DNA of 7,495 nt from an uncultured Clostridia bacterium (GCA_934446135.1 CAKSDT010000086.1:1-7495); one strand, 5' to 3'. Positions 1 through 7,136 are shown, counted from the stretch's first letter. Translations and numbers: made by a program. Notes: generated from the sequence alone by a model not told the origin.

Positions 1-189
1 GACTTTCTATTGCGTTGGTTGTGTACATAACCTTTCTGACATCCGCTGAAAATTTGAACATCGGCGATATGACATCCAGATTTTCTTCCCATTGAATGTC
101 CTCTGCACTCTTGATGTCATACTCCGGATCAGTCCGGCTATGATATTCTTTTTCCTTTCACTCATTCTTTCTCGTCTTCGTCTTGCCAT
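1..189 (-). pseudogene. Internally deleted, frameshifted IS256/Mutator-family transposase remnant (continues past the left edge)
   Basis: Read on the minus strand, positions 94 to 2 encode WEENLDVISPMFKFS and then RKVMYTTNAIES, the conserved 'YTTNAIES' block near the end of the catalytic region of IS256-family (Mutator-like, DDE) transposases. The ATG at 189-187 opens MARRRRERMSERKKNIIAGLI, which resembles the usual N-terminus of clostridial members. This frame then degrades, but shifting by one base at about 125/126 restores EYDIKSAEDIQ, the expected continuation, so one base appears lost. Immediately after that Q the reading enters the WEEN block. The several hundred bases normally between these parts, which would carry the first catalytic Asp residues, are absent. 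A ribosome binding site (six G at 197-202, minus strand) lies 7 bases before the ATG. The C-terminal end lies outside the window. The product cannot be an active transposase. Family assignment rests on recalled motifs. Confidence 0.82.
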
Positions 190-224
190 AAAAAATCCCC
201 CCTACGATCTATCATAGAAGGAAT

Positions 225-250
225 CTTTTTTACAGACTTTTTTACAACTC
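225..250. repeat. Tandem CTTTTTTACA repeat, probable end of the IS256-type element
   Basis: CTTTTTTACA occurs twice, at 225-234 and 237-246, a period of 12 bases, followed by ACTC to 250. It lies just upstream of the transposase start, where the terminal inverted repeat of an IS256-family element is expected, and about 20 bases from the citrate synthase stop codon. The repeat is seen directly; its role as the transposon end is inference, because the opposite end is outside the window and no inverted partner can be compared. Confidence 0.45.
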
Positions 251-270
251 CCGGTTTTGCCTGTTACTTT

Positions 271-1644
271 TTATTTTCTTTCCGAAATAGGTATGTATTT
301 TTGAGGTTTAGATATACTTTTGTAAGCGGGTCTTATTATTCTCCCACCTGATACAACTTCCTCTATTCTGTGTGCACACCAGCCTACAACCCTTGACATG
401 GCAAATAAAGGCGTATATAATTCATTACTTAATCCAAGCATACTGTAAACAAATCCTGAGTAAAAGTCAACATTTGCACAGAGCACTTTCTGATTTCCTG
501 TTTCTCTTGCAAATATCGTGGGTGTGAGTTTCTCAACTTTTTCATACAGTGAAAATTCCTCTGTTCTTCCTTTTAATTCGGCAAGTTTTTTTGCTTTTTC
601 TTTTAAAAGTACTGCTCTTGGGTCGGAATTGGTATAAATTGCATGTCCCATACCATATACTAATCCTGAACAGTCAAATGCCTGCTTGTTAATAATTTTT
701 GTCAGGTAAGCATCAATTTCAGTCTCATCAGACCAATCATTTATATGTTCTTTAATATCATCAAACATTCGTGCAACCGTGTATGATGCACCGCCATGCT
801 TTGCACCTTTCAAAGAACCGATTGCTGCTGCTATGGTTGAATAGGTATCTGTTCCTGTTGATGAAACAACATGTGTGGTGAAAGTCGAGTTATTTCCGCC
901 GCCATGTTCTGCATGAATGATAAGACAAAGGTCAAGTATTTCGGCCTCTTCACGGGTATATTCATGAGTAGGTCTTATCATATAGAGAAAATTTTCAGCT
1001 ATGTCAAGATTTGGGTTTTGAGTGTGAATGACAAGACTATCATTATCGTATGCGTGTTTTTTTACAGCATAAGCATTTGCTATAAGTAATGGAAATTTTG
1101 CTATTAAACTCATAGATTGAATAAGTATATTTTTAACAGAAATATCATCAGCGTTATCATCCTCCGAATACAGTGCAAGAACAGAACGGGCAAGTTTGTT
1201 CATAATATTCGGGCTTGGTGCTTTTAAAATCATATCCTCAAAAAAGTTCGGAGGTAAAGTCCTGAGTTTAACGAGCATTATTTTAAACATATCGAGTTGT
1301 TCATGTGTCGGAAGTTTTCCAAAGAGTATTAAATAGCAAACTTCTTCATATCCAAACCTGCCTTCCTTTGTGCATGCGTGAACAATGTCCTTAAGTTCAA
1401 TACCTCTGTAATAAAGGCGTCCGTCGGCAGGATATTTATCACTGTCTTCGATGATATAACCGTGAACCTCACCAATCGAGGTAAGGCCAACCAGAACGCC
1501 GGTTCCGTCGGAATTTCTCAATCCTCTCTTTACACTGTATTTATTATAGAGTTCCTGAGGAATAACATTCATTTCTTCAACCAATTCGATAAATTCATCC
1601 AAAAGTTCGGTTGTAAACTTGTTGTTGTAAAAATCTTTATGCAT
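271..1644 (-). CDS. gltA: Citrate synthase (Si-type fold), 457 residues
   Basis: Condenses acetyl-CoA and oxaloacetate to citrate in the cytoplasm; in clostridia this mainly feeds 2-oxoglutarate and glutamate synthesis. Residues counted from the ATG at 1644: LYYRGIEL near 77-84, active-site HAEHGG with the catalytic His at 247, KHGGA near 282, GMGHAIY with His334, SDPRA with citrate-binding Arg343, NVDFYSG with catalytic Asp393, and SRVVGWCAHR and IIRP carrying Arg418 and Arg438. All main catalytic and carboxylate-binding positions are present. The length fits the longer clostridial type. The frame also opens at a TTG at 1677, but ATG 1644 is chosen: AAGGTG lies 5 bases upstream, and a promoter at 1692-1720 predicts transcription starting near 1685, too close to 1677. 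The GHA motif replaces the common GHR. No aconitase or isocitrate dehydrogenase gene is adjacent. Its 3' side abuts the IS remnant, with no visible terminator. It is not the Re-type enzyme, which resembles isopropylmalate synthase. Confidence 0.95.
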   Translation of the reverse strand: MHKDFYNNKFTTELLDEFIELVEEMNVIPQELYNKYSVKRGLRNSDGTGVLVGLTSIGEVHGYIIEDSDKYPADGRLYYRGIELKDIVHACTKEGRFGYEEVCYLILFGKLPTHEQLDMFKIMLVKLRTLPPNFFEDMILKAPSPNIMNKLARSVLALYSEDDNADDISVKNILIQSMSLIAKFPLLIANAYAVKKHAYDNDSLVIHTQNPNLDIAENFLYMIRPTHEYTREEAEILDLCLIIHAEHGGGNNSTFTTHVVSSTGTDTYSTIAAAIGSLKGAKHGGASYTVARMFDDIKEHINDWSDETEIDAYLTKIINKQAFDCSGLVYGMGHAIYTNSDPRAVLLKEKAKKLAELKGRTEEFSLYEKVEKLTPTIFARETGNQKVLCANVDFYSGFVYSMLGLSNELYTPLFAMSRVVGWCAHRIEEVVSGGRIIRPAYKSISKPQKYIPISERK

Positions 1645-1648
1645 TAGA

Positions 1649-1657
1649 TCACCTTTT
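1649..1657 (-). promoter_or_regulatory. Ribosome binding site that fixes the citrate synthase start
   Basis: On the minus strand AAAAGGTGA precedes ATG 1644; the AGGTG core is 5 bases from the start. No comparable site lies before the upstream TTG at 1677, so the shorter protein is preferred. Confidence 0.75.
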
Positions 1658-1691
1658 CGCATTTTTTGCATTAACAAAATTCATTTCTTAC

Positions 1692-1720
1692 AGTATACTA
1701 TTTTTTTGGGATGTTGTCAA
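1692..1720 (-). promoter_or_regulatory. Housekeeping (sigma-A type) promoter of citrate synthase
   Basis: On the minus strand, -35 TTGACA (1720-1715) and -10 TATACT (1697-1692) are separated by exactly 17 bases. The predicted transcription start is about 1685, giving a leader of roughly 40 bases before ATG 1644. It lies in the 122-base divergent intergenic region shared with spoIID. Confidence 0.85.
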
Positions 1721-1766
1721 CTCTTATGTTATGAGGAATTTTAATTTGTTTGAAAGGAAAAAATAA

Positions 1767-2660
1767 ATGAAAAATGCAGGAATAAGTGTTTTGTGTTGCA
1801 TTTTGGCACTTTTATTAATGCTTTTTGCATTTTTGCCAAAAAACAACAATAAAGTAAAACTTAACATTAAAGTTTTGAATACAAAAACGGATGCAATAAC
1901 AGAAATGAATATTGAGGAATATGTGTTGAATGTACTTCGTGGCGAAATGCCGGCTGATTTTGAAATAGAGGCACTGAAAGCACAGGCGGTTGCAATAAGG
2001 ACTTATGCAATAAAAAAAAGAGGAAGCAATATAGATGTTCACAAAGGTGCGGATGTTTGTGATGATTATAAACATTGCATGGCATATGTTGATGAAAAAA
2101 CGGCTAAGGCAAATTGGAAAGATAATTTTGGTGCAAATAATCAAAAACTAAAAAAAGCAGTTTACGAAACCGAGGGTAAAATAATGAACTATGACGGTGA
2201 GCCCATAACTGCAGTTTTTCACGCAATTTCTTCCGGAAAAACAGAGAATTCCAACGAGGTTTGGAATGGCGAAAAACTTCCTTATCTTTCAAGTGTAGAT
2301 AGCAGTGTTGATACGGAAGTTGACGGATATATGACAGAAGTTGAGGTGCCTATAACCGAGTATGAAAAAAAGACCGGAACGAGTGGGGATAAGTTATCAT
2401 ATGAATACACAGAGGGAGGAGCAGTCAAGAAATTTATAACTGATGACAGAGAATTTACCGGAAGTGAAATAAGAGCGATGTTTGGCTTGAGGTCTGCATC
2501 ATTTGCTGCAGAGAAAAAAGAAGGAAAGTTTGTTTTTAAAGTAAAAGGATACGGACACGGTGTAGGAATGAGCCAAAGAGGTGCAAATGAGTATGCAAAG
2601 CAGGGCATGAAGTATGATGCTATACTGAAAAAGTACTATTCGGGTGTAACGATAGAATAA
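1767..2660 (+). CDS. spoIID: Stage II sporulation protein D, membrane-anchored lytic transglycosylase
   Basis: SpoIID cleaves peptidoglycan glycan strands (denuded of stem peptides by SpoIIP in the Bacillus model) and drives septal thinning and forespore engulfment in the mother cell. Residues 5-23 form a single hydrophobic anchor after MKNAG, so the rest would be extracytoplasmic. The domain begins with EEYVLNVLRGEMP; Glu60 in GEMP corresponds to the catalytic Glu. It continues with EALKAQAVAIRTYA (68-81), SSGKTENSNEVW (155-166) and the family signature GYGHGVGMSQRGANEYA (261-277), ending in YYSGVTIE. His92, Cys98, His103 and Cys104 match the spacing I recall for the zinc site of Clostridioides difficile SpoIID. 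At 297 residues it is somewhat shorter than B. subtilis SpoIID. ATG 1767 follows GAAAGGA (1752-1758) by 8 bases. Expression should be sporulation-specific (sigma-E in known cases), but I see no convincing sigma-E promoter. A paralogous SpoIID/LytB-domain protein is the main alternative. Confidence 0.92.
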   Translation: MKNAGISVLCCILALLLMLFAFLPKNNNKVKLNIKVLNTKTDAITEMNIEEYVLNVLRGEMPADFEIEALKAQAVAIRTYAIKKRGSNIDVHKGADVCDDYKHCMAYVDEKTAKANWKDNFGANNQKLKKAVYETEGKIMNYDGEPITAVFHAISSGKTENSNEVWNGEKLPYLSSVDSSVDTEVDGYMTEVEVPITEYEKKTGTSGDKLSYEYTEGGAVKKFITDDREFTGSEIRAMFGLRSASFAAEKKEGKFVFKVKGYGHGVGMSQRGANEYAKQGMKYDAILKKYYSGVTIE

Positions 2661-2711
2661 TGTTAAAATCCAACTACTGCAAAAGAACTTATTATTTTGC
2701 ATAAATATTAC

Positions 2712-2740
2712 TTGAATTTGTTGTAAAAATGTGGTATCAT
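2712..2740 (+). promoter_or_regulatory. Promoter of brnQ
   Basis: -35 TTGAAT (2712-2717), 17-base spacer, -10 TATCAT (2735-2740). Transcription would start near 2747. This is downstream of the longest-frame ATG at 2729, which falls inside the spacer, and supports the later TTG start at 2777. Confidence 0.65.
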
Positions 2741-2763
2741 AGACAAGTAATAAAAATAAAGTT

Positions 2764-2779
2764 AGGGGTTGGAGTCTTG
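2764..2779 (+). promoter_or_regulatory. Ribosome binding site and TTG start of brnQ
   Basis: AGGGG at 2764-2768 is 8 bases before TTG 2777-2779. The ATG at 2729 has no such site, lies within the promoter, and would add a hydrophilic tail atypical of BrnQ. From TTG the protein begins MGNKLSGKQY and runs straight into the first membrane segment. Confidence 0.7.
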
Positions 2780-4126
2780 GGTAACAAACTATCCGGAAAG
2801 CAATATACTTTAATTGCTTCGATGTTATTTGGAATGTTTTTTGGGGCAGGAAATTTAATTTTTCCTATCATTTTAGGTGCTAAATCGGGAAGTAGTCTTA
2901 TTCCTGCACTTATTGGTATGCTTATAACAGCAGTCGGAATTCCGCTCTTAGGCGTGGTTGCGATGGGCGTTTCGAGAAGTGAAGGGCTTATGGAAATGTC
3001 CGGCAGGGTGTCAAAAGGTTATAGTTATTTTTTCACTTGTGCATTGTATCTTACTATCGGGCCTTTCTTTGCAATTCCCCGTTGTGCGGCAACATCATTT
3101 ACTATGGGAATTTCTCCCATGGTGGACAGTAATGTATCTTTGTATCAGTGGATATTTACGACATTGTTTTTTGCGGCAGTTCTCTATTTTTCGCTAAAAC
3201 CGTCCGATATTATGAATTCTATCGGAAAATGGCTTAATCCTATATTTCTTATATTGCTCGGAATACTTACTGTAACTGCACTTATATATCCTGTTCAGAA
3301 ATTTACTGATGTAGTCCCTGTCGATGATTATGCGTCAAACGCTTTTTCGGCAGGTTTCCTTCAGGGATATGACACATTAGATGCTCTTGCATCTCTTGCA
3401 TTTGGTATAATAGTTATTAATGTAATAAGAGGTTTTGGTACAAAAGAACCTTCGGCAATAGCAAAAAGCACTGTAAAATCAGGAATTTTCAGTATGGCAA
3501 TTATGGCAATTATATATGCCCTTATTGCACTTGTGGGAGCACAGAGTTTTGGACTGTATGCTGACCGTATTACGGATCCTTCGTTTAATGGCGGAGATGC
3601 TTTTGCAATTATTGCAGAGCACTATTTCGGAAAAATTGGACTTATACTTATTGCTCTTATAGTAACATTTTGCTGTTTGAAAACTGCAATAGGTCTTGTA
3701 ACTGCTTGTTCAGAAACTTTTGTTGAAATTTTCCCTAAAACTTTCAGTTATAAAGTATATGCAATCATTTTCAGCGTATTTTCACTTGTGGTTTCAAATA
3801 TAGGTTTGTCCAAAATTATTGCGTTTTCGGCACCGGTGTTATACTTCTTATACCCGCTTTCAATTGCTTTGATACTTACGAGTTTGTTTGGAAGATGTTT
3901 TGGACATTCAAGATGTGTTTATGTATCTGCAATATCATTCACTATGATTGCTGCTATTCTTGACCTTTTCAGAGTGGGGGGGATACCGGGGACAACATTT
4001 ATTGTAGAAATGGCCGGTAAATGGATACCGCTCTATAATTTAGGAATCGGCTGGATTATTCCGCTTGCAGTCGGGTTGATTGTAGGCTTTGCCGTGAAGT
4101 TTATTACGCAAAAAAACAGAGCGTAA
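2777..4126 (+). CDS. brnQ: Branched-chain amino acid carrier, LIVCS family (BrnQ)
   Basis: Inner-membrane symporter of the LIVCS family (TC 2.A.26), which takes up leucine, isoleucine and valine with Na+ or H+. From the TTG start the product is 449 residues, the usual family length, with about twelve hydrophobic segments. The first carries the hallmark SMLFGMFFGAGNLIFP (15-30); other family-like stretches are GPFFAIPRCAATSF, GYDTLDALASLAFG and the C-terminal GIGWIIPLAVG. A 465-residue version from ATG 2729 is possible but disfavoured, because its start lies inside the promoter. The gene has its own promoter and a strong terminator (4132-4170), so it is probably monocistronic. I see no T-box or leucine-responsive leader: the predicted untranslated leader is only about 30 bases. 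The exact substrate and coupling ion cannot be read from the sequence. Confidence 0.93.
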   Translation: MGNKLSGKQYTLIASMLFGMFFGAGNLIFPIILGAKSGSSLIPALIGMLITAVGIPLLGVVAMGVSRSEGLMEMSGRVSKGYSYFFTCALYLTIGPFFAIPRCAATSFTMGISPMVDSNVSLYQWIFTTLFFAAVLYFSLKPSDIMNSIGKWLNPIFLILLGILTVTALIYPVQKFTDVVPVDDYASNAFSAGFLQGYDTLDALASLAFGIIVINVIRGFGTKEPSAIAKSTVKSGIFSMAIMAIIYALIALVGAQSFGLYADRITDPSFNGGDAFAIIAEHYFGKIGLILIALIVTFCCLKTAIGLVTACSETFVEIFPKTFSYKVYAIIFSVFSLVVSNIGLSKIIAFSAPVLYFLYPLSIALILTSLFGRCFGHSRCVYVSAISFTMIAAILDLFRVGGIPGTTFIVEMAGKWIPLYNLGIGWIIPLAVGLIVGFAVKFITQKNRA

Positions 4127-4131
4127 ATATG

Positions 4132-4170
4132 AATAACCCTTGCATTTTTATGTGAGGGTTATTTTTGTTT
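4132..4170 (+). terminator. Rho-independent terminator of brnQ
   Basis: AATAACCCT (4132-4140) pairs perfectly with AGGGTTATT (4155-4163). The stem extends inward with two G-U and three further pairs (TGCAT with ATGTG) to a TTTT loop, and is followed by TTTTTGTTT. It lies 6 bases past the stop codon. Its T-tract runs into the -35 of the next promoter. Confidence 0.9.
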
Positions 4171-4197
4171 GACAACAAAGTTTTACTATGTTATACT
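4169..4197 (+). promoter_or_regulatory. Promoter of the fkp-like gene, extended -10
   Basis: -35 TTGACA (4169-4174), 17-base spacer, -10 TATACT (4192-4197) preceded by TGT (extended -10). The hexamers and spacer length are identical to those of the citrate synthase promoter. Transcription should start near 4204, giving a leader of about 38 bases. The first two bases of the -35 are the end of the brnQ terminator T-tract. Confidence 0.85.
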
Positions 4198-4241
4198 GAA
4201 TTTGTAGTGTTTAAACTTAGTGATCCAAAAGGGGAAATTTT

Positions 4242-7136
4242 ATGCTTCAAAATAAATATAAAACTTTATTTTTGAGACAATCTTATTTTGACAGTTATGA
4301 GACTTATATGTCCGCCTTAAACGGAAACACCGTCAACTGGGATTATGTTGTGCTGACCGCATCAAATGAAACACAGGCGAATGCGTATAATGCACAAATA
4401 GCACATCGTCTGAGAAAGGGTGTTCTCCCTCAGCGTACGAATTATATTGCTCTGCCTGACCCGGACGGCAAACGCTGCGGATCGGGAGGTGCTACGCTTT
4501 CTGTTTTGAAGTATATTGCCGAACAAGAGGGAACTGATGATTTATCGAAACTCAGAATACTTTGTATCCATTCCGGCGGAGATTCAAAAAGAGTACCTCA
4601 GTATTCTGCATGCGGCAAGATTTTTTCTCCTGTACCAAGAAAATTACCTAATGGAAGAAATTCCACGCTTTTTGATGAATTTATAATTGGTATGTCGGGA
4701 GTTCCGTCAAGAATTTCTTCCGGGCTTTTGGTTTGCTCAGGTGATGTTCTCCTTTTGTTTAATTCACTGCAAATAGATTTTTATGGTGAAGGTGCTGCTG
4801 CACTTTCTATAAAAGAAAATGTTGAAACCGGTAAAAATCATGGGGTATTCCTGGGAAATGATGACGGAAATGTAAAGCGTTGCCTTCAGAAACAATCGGT
4901 CGAAGTGCTTAAAAAATACGGTGCGGTTGATAAAAATGATAATGTTGATATCGATACCGGTGCGGTAATACTTTCGGGCAAAATGGTTAATTCGCTTTAC
5001 AATTTGGTGAATACTGATGAAAAATTTAATAAACTTGTAAATGAGCATGTCAGACTTTCATTTTATGCTGACTTTTTATATCCCTTGGCAGAAGATTCAA
5101 CCTTGGAAGAATTTTATAAAGAGATTCCTGAGGGGGATTTTAGTCCTGAACTTGATGAAGCGAGGAAATTGATTTGGAATGTATTAAATAAGTATTCAAT
5201 GAAACTTATTAGGTTTTCTCCGGCTGCATTTTTGCATTTCGGTACAACTAAAGAACTTTTGAAACTTGTTACAACCTATATTGTTGATTATAAGTTTTTG
5301 GGATGGTCAAAGGTTGTAAACAGTAATTATCATGGCAATGACATTGCGGTTTATAACAGTTACATAAGCAAGAGGACAACTGTTGGTAAGGGTTGTTATA
5401 TTGAAAACAGCGACATAAGAAGAAACACAATTATCGGTGATAACTGTGTAATAAGCGGTGTAACTCTTAAAGATGTGAAAATTCCGGGCGGAGTTGTTGT
5501 TCACGGATTAAAAATCGATGATACTCATTATGTTTGCAGAATTTACGGGGTAAACGATAATCCGAAAGAGAATATTTGGATTGGTGAACCTTTAGATATG
5601 CCATTGTGGGAAAAACCTTTGTTTAAAGTTTGCCCTACTATGAAGGAGGCTGTCTATGCTTCTCTGAATAAGGATAAAACAGGTGATTTGATGTCGCTTA
5701 AGGATAGTTTTAATGCAGCAGATGTCACCTCAATTCTCCCATGGGAGGATAAACTTAATGACAAGATTATCGCTGAAACAATAATTGAATCAGTTGACGG
5801 ATTAGTGCCTGCCGATGATGTTATTAAGAAATTTCCTTATGGAATTTCGAAGAGGGTTGAACGCTATTTGCTAAAACGGGCTGATAAACTTGATTTAAAT
5901 AATCTTGAAGAATTTTCGCAAAAAATCAGAATATATTACTATACATCGAAATTGATTGACAAAGAAAATCTGTCAGGTAGATGTTTTGAAACAATATGTG
6001 CTGCCATCTTGAATACTGCTGTTAAAAACACAAAATACGATCCAAACGTTTGCATAAAAAAAGATGAAGTGGTTGCAAAACTTCCTGTTCGTGTAAATTG
6101 GGGCGGAGCCTGGAGTGATACGCCGCCGTATTGTATGGAACACGGAGGAACGGTCTTAAACGCTGCAATATCATTAAACGGACAACTTCCGATAGAAGTA
6201 ACCGTTAAAAAATTAAAGGAGAAGAAAATTGTTTTTGCATCAACGGATATCGGAAGTTACGGTGAGTTTACAGACACGAAGAAACTTCAGTCTTGCGGAG
6301 ATCCCGGTGATCCGTTTGCCCTGCATAAAGCAGCACTCATAGTTTGCGGAATAATTCCGTATAAGGGGGACATACCATTTGAAACAATAATAGACAACCT
6401 TGGCAGTGGACTTTATATGAACACCCGTGTAATAAATATTCCAAAGGGCAGTGGACTCGGAACTTCGTCAATTTTGGCCGGAGCCTGTATAAAAGCACTC
6501 TATGAATTTGTAGGAATAGATGCAGATGATGACAAACTTTATAACGGTGTTTTGTGTATGGAACAAATTATGTCTACTGGAGGCGGATGGCAAGACCAGG
6601 TTGGCGGGATTGCAAAAGGAATTAAAATGGCAACTGCTGCACCCGGACTTGAACAACGCATTTTATGCACACCGGTTAATATAAGAGAAGATGTTTTGAA
6701 AGAATTGAATGATAGGTTTGTGCTTGTTTATACAGGACAACGAAGACTTGCTAGGAATCTTTTGCGTGAGGTTGTGGGTCGCTATATTGGCTCAAATTCC
6801 GAATCGCTTAGAGTTTTGTATCGCATACAACAAATCGCGGTTCTGATGCGTTTTGAACTCGAACGCGGCAAAATTGACAGATTTGCCGAACTTTTAAATG
6901 AACAGTGGGATCTCGCAAGAAAACTTGATTCGGGATGCACAAATACTTGTATTGATCAAATATTTGTTTCCCTTGAAGATCTTATAGACGGCAAAATGAT
7001 TTGCGGTGCCGGCGGAGGCGGATTTTTACAGGTGCTTATGAAAAAAGGGGTTACTGTTAAAATGATAGAAGACCGTTTAAATGATGTCTTTGCGGATTCA
7101 GGCGTTGGAGTATGGAAGTGTGATTTTTTAATCTGA
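4242..7136 (+). CDS. fkp: Bifunctional L-fucokinase / L-fucose-1-phosphate guanylyltransferase (Fkp-like), 964 residues
   Basis: Predicted to phosphorylate free L-fucose with ATP and then transfer GMP from GTP, giving GDP-L-fucose, the fucosyl donor (salvage pathway, cytoplasm). The N-terminal guanylyltransferase domain (about 30-350) has VVLTAS (36-41), GSGGATL (80-86), HSGGDSKRVP (110-119), SACGKIFSPVPRK (122-134) and SGDVLL (166-171). Residues about 365-435 form hexapeptide-like left-handed beta-helix repeats (GKGCYIENSDI, GDNCVISGV). A helical linker follows. The C-terminal GHMP kinase domain (about 610-964) has LPVRVNWGGAWSDTPPY (614-630), the ATP loop PKGSGLGTSS (734-743), STGGGWQDQVGG with likely catalytic Asp785, and CGAGGGGF (921-928). 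Domain order and length match Bacteroides Fkp (about 950 residues). ATG 4242 follows AAAAGGGGA by 6 bases. It has its own promoter and terminator; a glycosyltransferase gene comes next. Another sugar-1-phosphate substrate cannot be excluded. Confidence 0.9.
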   Translation: MLQNKYKTLFLRQSYFDSYETYMSALNGNTVNWDYVVLTASNETQANAYNAQIAHRLRKGVLPQRTNYIALPDPDGKRCGSGGATLSVLKYIAEQEGTDDLSKLRILCIHSGGDSKRVPQYSACGKIFSPVPRKLPNGRNSTLFDEFIIGMSGVPSRISSGLLVCSGDVLLLFNSLQIDFYGEGAAALSIKENVETGKNHGVFLGNDDGNVKRCLQKQSVEVLKKYGAVDKNDNVDIDTGAVILSGKMVNSLYNLVNTDEKFNKLVNEHVRLSFYADFLYPLAEDSTLEEFYKEIPEGDFSPELDEARKLIWNVLNKYSMKLIRFSPAAFLHFGTTKELLKLVTTYIVDYKFLGWSKVVNSNYHGNDIAVYNSYISKRTTVGKGCYIENSDIRRNTIIGDNCVISGVTLKDVKIPGGVVVHGLKIDDTHYVCRIYGVNDNPKENIWIGEPLDMPLWEKPLFKVCPTMKEAVYASLNKDKTGDLMSLKDSFNAADVTSILPWEDKLNDKIIAETIIESVDGLVPADDVIKKFPYGISKRVERYLLKRADKLDLNNLEEFSQKIRIYYYTSKLIDKENLSGRCFETICAAILNTAVKNTKYDPNVCIKKDEVVAKLPVRVNWGGAWSDTPPYCMEHGGTVLNAAISLNGQLPIEVTVKKLKEKKIVFASTDIGSYGEFTDTKKLQSCGDPGDPFALHKAALIVCGIIPYKGDIPFETIIDNLGSGLYMNTRVINIPKGSGLGTSSILAGACIKALYEFVGIDADDDKLYNGVLCMEQIMSTGGGWQDQVGGIAKGIKMATAAPGLEQRILCTPVNIREDVLKELNDRFVLVYTGQRRLARNLLREVVGRYIGSNSESLRVLYRIQQIAVLMRFELERGKIDRFAELLNEQWDLARKLDSGCTNTCIDQIFVSLEDLIDGKMICGAGGGGFLQVLMKKGVTVKMIEDRLNDVFADSGVGVWKCDFLI

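Noticed and set aside
208..218. Perfect 11-base palindrome TCTATCATAGA upstream of the transposase remnant
   Set aside because: It is too short to distinguish from chance, and no second copy was seen in the window.
871..1089. Plus-strand open frame opposite citrate synthase
   Set aside because: It is antisense to a clearly conserved gene, with no ribosome binding site or recognisable protein.
1815..2144. Minus-strand open frame of about 109 codons opposite spoIID
   Set aside because: The Phe/Ile/Cys-rich composition is typical of the complement of an AT-rich gene; there is no conserved motif.
2678..2701. Inverted repeat TGCAAAA / TTTTGCA after spoIID as a possible terminator
   Set aside because: The stem is only seven mostly A-T pairs with a 10-base loop and no T-run follows, so it is too weak to call.
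2747..2776. Possible T-box or leucine-responsive leader for brnQ
   Set aside because: The predicted leader is about 30 bases, far too short for such an element, and no T-box-like sequence is present.
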